Positions 1-4,528 of a stretch of 6,521 bases of DNA are shown here, in pieces. Below the pieces are notes generated by a model. The model was not told the origin of the DNA. It was given only the letters and a program-made list of their open reading frames with translations, and did no database searches. Where the stretch lies: the NCBI GenBank assembly GCA_002333125.1, contig DDBM01000110.1, positions 6,442-12,962 on the forward strand, in the 5' to 3' direction. The DNA is from Moraxellaceae bacterium UBA2032 (lineage in GTDB: Bacteria; Pseudomonadota; Gammaproteobacteria; Pseudomonadales; Moraxellaceae). The number at the start of each line of letters is the position of its first letter. Position 1 is the stretch's first letter. A program made the position numbers and the translations under genes.

Positions 1-159
1 AGTTTAGTGCCACCCAATAAACGCTTAGAGTCGGGCTATTTATATTTGGGTAATCCTGTCAAAAAAGTACGACCCTTAACCGATGAAGAAAAAGCCTACT
101 TTAAATATTCTGCCGAGCATTATATGAGGTTGGCGGTAAAGCATAAGGCGGGGGTTTAA
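1..159 (+). CDS. Gamma carbonic anhydrase family protein, C-terminal fragment
   Basis: Only the last 53 residues are inside the window; the frame is open from base 1 and ends in TAA at 157-159. The visible tail reads VPPNKRLESGYLYLGNPVKK, then VRPLT, DEEKAYFKYSAEHY and a short basic end. This matches the end of the left-handed beta-helix fold and the C-terminal helix of gamma-class carbonic anhydrase-like proteins (YrdA/PaaY group), where a 'GYLYxGxPxKxxRPLT' segment closes the last coil. Full-length members run about 175-180 residues and form trimers with a metal held by histidines between subunits. Those histidines would lie upstream of the window, so catalytic competence cannot be judged. 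The family call rests on recognition of this conserved tail, and the physiological substrate is unknown. Confidence 0.8.
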   Translation, partial: SLVPPNKRLESGYLYLGNPVKKVRPLTDEEKAYFKYSAEHYMRLAVKHKAGV

Positions 160-179
160 TATCTACGCTCAAAAATAGG

Positions 180-257
180 CTTCGACCCTTCGGCTCAGAG
201 CTAGCCAAGCTCAGCCAACGCAAAGTCGAAGAATGCTCCCTGAGCGGAGTCGAAGGG
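180..257. repeat. Intergenic inverted-repeat element A (imperfect)
   Basis: This fills most of the gene-free stretch 160-304. The right arm 240-257 (CTGAGCGGAGTCGAAGGG) pairs with a left arm at 186-198 (CCCTTCGGCTCAG) if five bases (246-250) bulge out, so the left arm is the same sequence with ACTCC missing. A further related module lies between them at 209-231 (GCTCAGCC...GTCGAAG), and its GTCGAAG (225-231) can pair with CTTCGAC at 180-186. The 21 bases 237-257 recur in reverse complement at 2490-2510 (element B). This is a REP- or MITE-like intergenic repeat; 'CTTCGACTCCGCTCAG' palindromes are, from general knowledge, scattered in many bacterial genomes. Apart from it, 258-304 is AT-rich and holds a weak -10-like TAGAAT (277-282) with no good -35. 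Confidence 0.75.
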
Positions 258-304
258 AAAAATAACCAAATATCAATAGAATTTATTAACTATAGGATAT
301 TTAG

Positions 305-1420
305 ATGGACTCTTTAACAATGAGCCATAGTTTTGATACATTGGTTGTAAGTATTGCTGATACAAGCCACTATTTTCAACAACAAGCACAAAAACAGGTG
401 AATGTTGCGCTTACCTTACGCAACTGGCTAATTGGTGCGTACTTGGTTGAATATGAGCAACACGGGCAAGATAAAGCGAAATATGGCGAAAAGCTGCTAT
501 CAAAACTGGCGGCTACCTTGCGTCAACAAAGCATAAAAGGCTTGAGTGAAACGAACTTAAAATTATTTAGGCAGTTTTATATGGCCTATCCGCAAATTGG
601 TCAGACACTGTCTGACCAATTGCCCATGATGCTACAAAGCGGTATTAACATATTGCAATCAACATCAATCAGCACACAAAGACCGCCTACTGAGTGGCAA
701 ATAAATGTCTTTGACTTGATAAATCGCCTGAGCTTCTCGCATATCATCGAATTACTCAAAGCGGACTTACCACTTAAACGCTTTTTTTACGAAAGCCAAG
801 CGATACAAAACAATTGGTCAGTACGTGAATTACAACGCGCTATGAACTGTATGTTGTTTGAGCGTATAGGCTTGAGTACCGACAAAGCGGCTGTTGTGCA
901 AAAACACGCACAAGGCACAGGATTAACGGCAGAAGACGTGTTTCGGAATCCGTATATGCTGGAGTTTTTGGGCTTATCCGAAAAAACAGAATATAGTGAA
1001 TCTGACCTTGAGCAAGCGATTATTGACCATCTACAAAGTTTTTTACTGGAAATGGGCAAAGGTTTTTGTTTTGAAGCACGACAAAAGCGTATTACGTTTG
1101 GTAATACCCATTACCGTATAGACTTAGTGTTTTATCACCGTATTCTTAAATGTCATGTACTGGTTGATTTAAAGCTAGGTGAGTTTGACCATGCGGATGC
1201 TGGGCAAATGAATGTGTATCTCAATTATTACCAAGAAAACGAAATGAATGAGGGTGATAATCCTCCCGTTGGCCTTATTCTTTGTGCCAGCAAAAATGCT
1301 CAATTAGTAAAATATGCAACGGCAGGAATGGCTCAACAACTTTTTGTGTCTCAATACCTTATACATTTACCCAGTGAAGCCGAACTTACGCAATTTATTC
1401 AAAATGAACATCTAGCATAA
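305..1420 (+). CDS. DUF1016/YhcG-family PD-(D/E)XK nuclease domain protein
   Basis: This is a 371-residue protein, about the usual full length for the YhcG family (E. coli YhcG is about 375). Residues ~10-185 form the helical DUF1016 N-terminal domain (ALTLRNWLIGAYLVEYEQ near 35-52, NLKLFRQFYMAYPQIGQTLS near 84-103, FYESQAIQNNWSVRELQRAM at 161-180). Residues ~210-365 form the nuclease domain. The catalytic core appears as D273 in YRIDLVFYHR and the D288-L-K290 motif in LVDLKLGEF, with E258 upstream and the AGQMNVYLNYY helix after it; many relatives have ELK where this has DLK. The family is predicted to cut or process DNA, but its role is not established. The start at 305 is preceded by AGGAT (294-298); Met6 at 320 is a possible alternative. 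No restriction-modification or phage genes adjoin it, so it appears standalone. The family call is firm, the biological role open. Confidence 0.9.
   Translation: MDSLTMSHSFDTLVVSIADTSHYFQQQAQKQVNVALTLRNWLIGAYLVEYEQHGQDKAKYGEKLLSKLAATLRQQSIKGLSETNLKLFRQFYMAYPQIGQTLSDQLPMMLQSGINILQSTSISTQRPPTEWQINVFDLINRLSFSHIIELLKADLPLKRFFYESQAIQNNWSVRELQRAMNCMLFERIGLSTDKAAVVQKHAQGTGLTAEDVFRNPYMLEFLGLSEKTEYSESDLEQAIIDHLQSFLLEMGKGFCFEARQKRITFGNTHYRIDLVFYHRILKCHVLVDLKLGEFDHADAGQMNVYLNYYQENEMNEGDNPPVGLILCASKNAQLVKYATAGMAQQLFVSQYLIHLPSEAELTQFIQNEHLA
595..621. repeat. 27-base near-perfect palindrome inside the nuclease gene
   Basis: The arm AATTGGTCAGACA (595-607) is the exact reverse complement of TGTCTGACCAATT (609-621), separated only by C608. 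It lies in coding sequence for residues Q97 to L106 (QIGQTLSDQL) of the DUF1016 protein. Thirteen perfectly paired bases with a one-base centre could extrude as a cruciform or be a dyad protein-binding site, but related proteins often carry a similar 'IGQTLS' peptide here, so part of it may simply be codon-driven. No function is claimed. Confidence 0.85.
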
Positions 1421-1450
1421 TTAAGTGCTATCAAGAGGACTATTTTATTT

Positions 1451-2011
1451 ATGGATACCCTAACCGCATTACTCACACGCACCTCACAAGGCGCATTAAT
1501 TGAGCCTGCTCCCTCAGTGGATGCTTTAAACATAGCTTTTCAAACGGCATTACGCGCTCCCGATCATCGATTATTACGCCCGTGGCGTTATTTGGTTATT
1601 GAGGGGGAGGCACGTGCGCGTTTAGCGGAGTGTTTTTTGCAAGCGGCTTTGCAAGATAATCCTAATTTAAGTGACGTAGAGCAACAACGCTTACTCAAGA
1701 TGCCTTTACGCGCTCCGATGCTCATTGTGGCAATTACCGCCACTAAAGAAGACCCTAAAGTACCATTAGTTGAGCAAACGCTAAGTACAGGTGCAGCTAT
1801 TCAAAACTTATTATTAGCATTACATGTACAAGGTTTTGGTAGTATGTGGCGTACAGGTTGGGTAGTAGAGCATTCATTGATTAAGCAAGCTTTAGCGGTA
1901 CAACCCCAAGAAAATATTGCAGGTTTTATTTATGTAGGCACACCCGCAACGCCTGCTAAAACACCAAACCTATTAAATGTGAGTGATTTTGTTAATAACT
2001 GGCAGGGCTAA
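1451..2011 (+). CDS. ydjA: YdjA-type nitroreductase family protein (FMN)
   Basis: This 186-residue protein is close to E. coli YdjA (183) in length and in motif order. The motifs are R10-T-S12 at the N-terminal FMN-binding loop, EPAPS at 18-22, R35-APDH-39, RPWRYLVIEGEAR at 43-55, LRAPMLIV at 86-93, KVPLVEQT at 103-110, QGFGSMWRTG at 127-136 and GFIYVGTP at 158-165. The family is a homodimeric, cytosolic FMN oxidoreductase that uses NAD(P)H to reduce nitroaromatics or quinones in vitro; the physiological substrate is poorly known. YdjA-type members are the minimal form without long insertions. Where YdjA has RRS at the FMN loop, this copy has RTS. The start is supported by AGAGGA at 1434-1439, though its spacing of 11 bases is long. 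It follows the nuclease gene by 30 bases and precedes the thioesterase by 3, so it is probably cotranscribed at least with the latter. Confidence 0.88.
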   Translation: MDTLTALLTRTSQGALIEPAPSVDALNIAFQTALRAPDHRLLRPWRYLVIEGEARARLAECFLQAALQDNPNLSDVEQQRLLKMPLRAPMLIVAITATKEDPKVPLVEQTLSTGAAIQNLLLALHVQGFGSMWRTGWVVEHSLIKQALAVQPQENIAGFIYVGTPATPAKTPNLLNVSDFVNNWQG

Positions 2012-2014
2012 TAT

Positions 2015-2482
2015 ATGGCGATGACGCATGAGCAATCTATGCAATTTTTGCAAGACTTTTTATATGAGAACTTACCATTAACCAAAGCAATGCAAGTACA
2101 AGTGGCAGCTTATGATGGCGAGAGTTTGGTTTTAACAGCCCCATTACACTGTAATCGTAACGACAAAGAAACCGCTTTTGCGGGCAGTATTAGCAGTTTG
2201 GCAACCGTTTGTGGTTGGGGCTTATGGATGCTGTGGGCAAAAGATAATTATGATGAGTGTCAAGTTGCAGTGTCTCATGGGGATATTCAATATAAAAAGC
2301 CTATTACTACCGATTTTTGGGCAAAAGCCATATTGCCTGATGCCGATATATTAGCCCACATCCAAAAAACCTTAAGTCATAAAGGTAAAGTACGCGCTCA
2401 AACATATATTGCTGTGGGTGATGACCATCAAGTCGGAGCTAGTCAGCTTGCCGAATATGCCCTATGGCGTAAAACAGCCTAA
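2015..2482 (+). CDS. YiiD C-terminal-type hotdog thioesterase domain protein
   Basis: This 155-residue protein consists of essentially one hotdog domain of the 'putative thioesterase (YiiD C-terminal)' family. Diagnostic stretches are LPLTKAMQVQV at 20-30, the conserved APLHCNRNDKETAFAGSIS at 42-60, then GWGLWMLW at 67-74, SHGDIQYKKPI at 87-97, and a last strand SHKGKVRAQTYIAV at 121-134. In E. coli YiiD this domain is fused behind an acetyltransferase domain; here it stands alone, as in many gammaproteobacteria. It would act in the cytosol on an acyl-thioester, probably an acyl-CoA, but no substrate is established. The start at 2015 has AGGG (2004-2007) seven bases upstream, inside the end of the nitroreductase gene; an in-frame ATG at 2021 is less well placed. 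The three-base gap after the upstream stop suggests translational coupling. Element B follows eight bases after the stop. Confidence 0.85.
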   Translation: MAMTHEQSMQFLQDFLYENLPLTKAMQVQVAAYDGESLVLTAPLHCNRNDKETAFAGSISSLATVCGWGLWMLWAKDNYDECQVAVSHGDIQYKKPITTDFWAKAILPDADILAHIQKTLSHKGKVRAQTYIAVGDDHQVGASQLAEYALWRKTA

Positions 2483-2489
2483 CAATTAT

Positions 2490-2540
2490 CCCTTCGACTC
2501 CGCTCAGGGAACGTTGTGTGTTGGCTGAGCGGAGTCGAAG
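2490..2540. repeat. Intergenic inverted-repeat element B (16-bp perfect arms)
   Basis: The left arm CTTCGACTCCGCTCAG (2492-2507) is the perfect reverse complement of the right arm CTGAGCGGAGTCGAAG (2525-2540), with a 17-base loop. The left side and its flank (2490-2510) repeat bases 237-257 of element A in opposite orientation, and GTTGGCTGAGC (2520-2530) is the reverse complement of 209-219 in A. It lies just after the thioesterase stop. The transcribed stem would be strong and could slow or end transcription or protect the 3' end of the mRNA, but no T-run follows, so it is not a classical intrinsic terminator. It is best described as a REP- or MITE-like palindromic unit. Confidence 0.85.
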
Positions 2541-2580
2541 CCAGCACATAATCAATCCTAGTTAAACAAATAAATCTAGA

Positions 2581-2610
2581 TTGTACGCTAGACAGTGCAG
2601 CTAACATACT
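2581..2610 (+). promoter_or_regulatory. Candidate promoter for the efflux operon
   Basis: TTGTAC (2581-2586) and CATACT (2605-2610) are spaced by 18 bases and match the sigma-70 hexamers at 3/6 and 4/6. This is the best pair I found in 2541-2646. The -10 candidate falls inside the left arm of the dyad at 2603-2640, the layout expected for a repressor that blocks its own promoter. The match is weak, and this is offered only as the most plausible position. The flanking 2541-2580 is AT-rich without other recognisable signals. Confidence 0.3.
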
Positions 2611-2640
2611 CTAAGGTATGCACATACTACAGAGTATGTT
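2603..2640. promoter_or_regulatory. 38-base nested dyad, probable operator of the TetR-family regulator
   Basis: The outer arms AACATACTCT (2603-2612) and AGAGTATGTT (2631-2640) are perfectly complementary. Inside them GTATG (2616-2620) and CATAC (2623-2627) form a second dyad about the same centre (2621.5), so 15 of 19 base pairs across the axis match. The site gives four CATAC/GTATG half-sites. It ends six bases before the regulator's ATG. From known biology, AcrR and similar TetR-type repressors of RND pumps bind palindromes with ACATAC/GTATGT-like ends next to their own genes. The inference is autoregulation of the regulator-adaptor-permease operon. As RNA it could also fold into a hairpin next to the start codon. 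Confidence 0.7.
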
Positions 2641-2646
2641 GAAAAT

Positions 2647-3429
2647 ATGCGTGACAAACTAATTGCCTTGCTTAAACAATTAAGCCTACATCAAGACGTA
2701 CACCAAATTACCGCCGAAGCCTTAGCGCAAGCGGCACATATTCCGCTACAAACCGTGTTGCAAACATTGGGTTCTGTCCAAAATTATCCTGCCTTAATTG
2801 CCTTTGAGCAGCCAAACATTACTCGTGAGCGTATCTTGTCTGCCGCAATGACCGTATTTGCCCAAAAGGGTTGGCAAAAAACTTCTTTAGACGAAGTAGC
2901 TGCCGCCGCAGGAATGACCAAAGGTGCAATTTATTGGCATTTTCGTAATAAAAATGATTTGTTTTTTGCCTTATTAGATGCGCGTTTACAACGTGATACC
3001 TCGCCAGTAAAAGCCGAAATTCAAGAGGCAATCGCTTTAGGTCAGCGTGGTGAGCCTATGCAAGCGGTTGCTCAGTTGTTTGCACAAGTATGGGCGCGTA
3101 GTGCAACTGACCATCAATGGACACGCCTGTATTTAGAAGTCATGAGTCAAGCCCAAGAACCCGAAATCGCGCAACGCCTAGAAAGCTTGTATAGCCATAT
3201 TTGGCATTTATCAGGTGAATTTGTGGCGGTGATGCAAGCAGGCGGCTTAACGCGTAGCGACATTCCCCAACAAGATTTGGCCATGTTATGGTGTGTTATG
3301 TTTGATGGTGTGACGGCCACCGCCATTGCTAATCCACAATTAGACGTACAGCAGCTCTCACAAAAATTTATTCCTATTTTATGGCACGGACTCGCCCCTA
3401 AAAACACCCAAGGTGATACATCATGTTAA
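2647..3429 (+). CDS. TetR/AcrR-family transcriptional regulator with extra N-terminal HTH-like segment
   Basis: This 260-residue cytosolic repressor is longer than the usual 190-220 residues of the family. The canonical TetR DNA-binding domain is at about 58-107: ITRERILSAAMTVFAQKGW, then TSLDEVAAAAGMTKGAIYWH with the FRNKNDLFFALL end. AcrR/TtgR-like C-terminal ligand-binding helices follow (VAQLFAQVWARS, WTRLYLEVMSQAQEPEIAQR, MLWCVMFDGVTATAIA). The first 57 residues are extra: 21-52 (ITAEALAQAAHI...LIA) aligns without gaps to 79-110 (TSLDEVAAAAGM...ALL), suggesting a degenerate second HTH. The start at 2647 is the only ATG upstream of the core domain, and the preceding in-frame stop is at 2602. 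No good Shine-Dalgarno is seen, and GTG at 2755 is a poor alternative. It overlaps the adaptor gene by 7 bases. The inferred role is ligand-relieved repression of the downstream pump, probably through the dyad at 2603-2640. Confidence 0.92.
   Translation: MRDKLIALLKQLSLHQDVHQITAEALAQAAHIPLQTVLQTLGSVQNYPALIAFEQPNITRERILSAAMTVFAQKGWQKTSLDEVAAAAGMTKGAIYWHFRNKNDLFFALLDARLQRDTSPVKAEIQEAIALGQRGEPMQAVAQLFAQVWARSATDHQWTRLYLEVMSQAQEPEIAQRLESLYSHIWHLSGEFVAVMQAGGLTRSDIPQQDLAMLWCVMFDGVTATAIANPQLDVQQLSQKFIPILWHGLAPKNTQGDTSC
3410..3416 (+). promoter_or_regulatory. Ribosome binding site of the adaptor gene, inside the regulator gene
   Basis: AAGGTGA lies six bases before the ATG at 3423, within the last codons of the TetR-family gene. 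It fixes the adaptor start and makes the two genes overlap by seven bases, so translation of the regulator and pump is likely coupled. An ATG at 3433 is out of frame and is not the start. Confidence 0.7.
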
Positions 3430-4523
3430 AAAATGCGTTTAGGTTAACGGTATTAGCAGCCGCTATTTTGGTTGGTGCTTGCGGCCAAGAAGCCCAAAAT
3501 AAAACTGCGCCTGTTGTTGCTGCTCCTGCCAGTTTAGAGCTGTCGGCCTCAGATGTGATGCAAGCCACCGAACAATCACTACAAAACATGGTTGCTATTA
3601 CAGGACAATTACAAGCCTATAATTACACCACAGTACAATCCGAGATTAATGCCAGCGTCGCTAAAGTATTAGTACGCGAGGGTGAAACGGTCAAAAAAGG
3701 CCAAGTTATTGTACAACTAGCCACGCAAGATGCTGACTCGCGGTTACGTCAAGCCGAAGCTGCCTTAGCGTCTGCCAAAGCCGAATCTATTTTGGCAAAT
3801 GCGATTAAAGAGCGTAACGAACAACTCCATAAAGATAACTATATTTCGGATATTGATTATAAACGCGGTTTGGCCGAAGCTGCCGCCCGTGCCGAAAATG
3901 TCAAAGCACAAATGTCATTAGTTGAAATAGCGCGTAAAGGTTTAAGCAATACGGTACTTATAGCACCAATGAACGGCATTGTATCAAAGCGTTATGTTCA
4001 AGTAGGGCAAGTCGTGGCCATGAATAGCCCTTTACTAGATATTGTTGATTTAAGCCAATTAGAGTTAGTTGCTACTATTACGCCACAACACGTTGCGGCT
4101 TTAAAAGTAGGCCAAGAGGTTGAGTTTAACGTACAGGGTTTTAGTCAACAATTTACAGGCACAGTGAGTCGTATTAACCCTGTGGCCGATGCAGGCACAC
4201 GCGCTGTGACGTTTTATGCCAGTGTTAATAATGCTCAGTCATTATTAAAGTCAGGTTTGTTTGTGCAAGGTAATTTAGCTTTGGGCAGATCCGAGCAAGG
4301 TTTGGTAGTACCGCTAGTGGCGGTACGTTATGACGAAAATAAACAAGCCTATTTATGGCTTGTTGAGCAACAAAAATTAGTTAAACGGCCAATTGTACTG
4401 GGTATGCAAGATGCCAAGTCAGGCTTAGTGTTAATAAGCCAAGGCATACAAGCGGGTGATAAAATCGTGTTAGCCCAATTAAACCCCCAAGCGGCCAATA
4501 TGGCCGTGAAAATGGCGGAGTAA
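3423..4523 (+). CDS. RND efflux periplasmic adaptor subunit (HlyD/AcrA type), lipoprotein
   Basis: This 366-residue membrane fusion protein bridges an RND pump and an outer-membrane channel. A lipoprotein signal peptide is visible: basic MLKNAFR, a hydrophobic stretch and the lipobox V-G-A-C20, so the mature protein would begin at an acylated Cys20 followed by Gly21. The domain order is standard. The first lipoyl half is at ~71-99 (INASVAKVLVREGETVKKGQ, then VIVQL), followed by a short alpha-helical hairpin at ~102-175 with coiled-coil character. The second lipoyl half is at ~176-210 (VLIAPMNGIVSKRYVQVGQV), the beta-barrel at ~212-288 (TGTVSRINPVADAGTRAVTF), and the membrane-proximal domain from ~290 to the end (VVPLVAVRYDENKQAYLWLV; GIQAGDKIVL). 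Its length is slightly under AcrA (397), consistent with MdtA/MexH-like adaptors. It overlaps the regulator by 7 bases and lies 5 bases before the permease. Substrates cannot be inferred from the adaptor. Confidence 0.93.
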   Translation: MLKNAFRLTVLAAAILVGACGQEAQNKTAPVVAAPASLELSASDVMQATEQSLQNMVAITGQLQAYNYTTVQSEINASVAKVLVREGETVKKGQVIVQLATQDADSRLRQAEAALASAKAESILANAIKERNEQLHKDNYISDIDYKRGLAEAAARAENVKAQMSLVEIARKGLSNTVLIAPMNGIVSKRYVQVGQVVAMNSPLLDIVDLSQLELVATITPQHVAALKVGQEVEFNVQGFSQQFTGTVSRINPVADAGTRAVTFYASVNNAQSLLKSGLFVQGNLALGRSEQGLVVPLVAVRYDENKQAYLWLVEQQKLVKRPIVLGMQDAKSGLVLISQGIQAGDKIVLAQLNPQAANMAVKMAE

Positions 4524-4528
4524 GCATT

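Noticed and set aside
180..257. CRISPR-like repeat unit
   Set aside because: The related modules are in mixed orientation, differ in length, and are not separated by regular spacers.
787..1059. Open frame of 90 codons on the minus strand
   Set aside because: It lies wholly inside the DUF1016 gene, has no family-like sequence, is rich in Ser and Cys as expected of an antisense shadow, and shows no ribosome binding site.
2490..2540. Intrinsic terminator after the thioesterase gene
   Set aside because: The stem is strong, but there is no T-run after it and the loop is 17 bases; the shared sequence with 237-257 shows that it is a repeat element first.
180..2540. Terminal inverted repeats of a transposon carrying the three genes
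   Set aside because: There is no transposase between the copies and no target-site duplication that I can see, and each copy is itself a palindromic element rather than a single transposon end.
3147..3589. Minus-strand open frames of 86 and 63 codons opposite the regulator and adaptor
   Set aside because: Both are fully antisense to well-recognised genes, have no recognisable domain, and show cysteine-rich composition typical of shadow frames.
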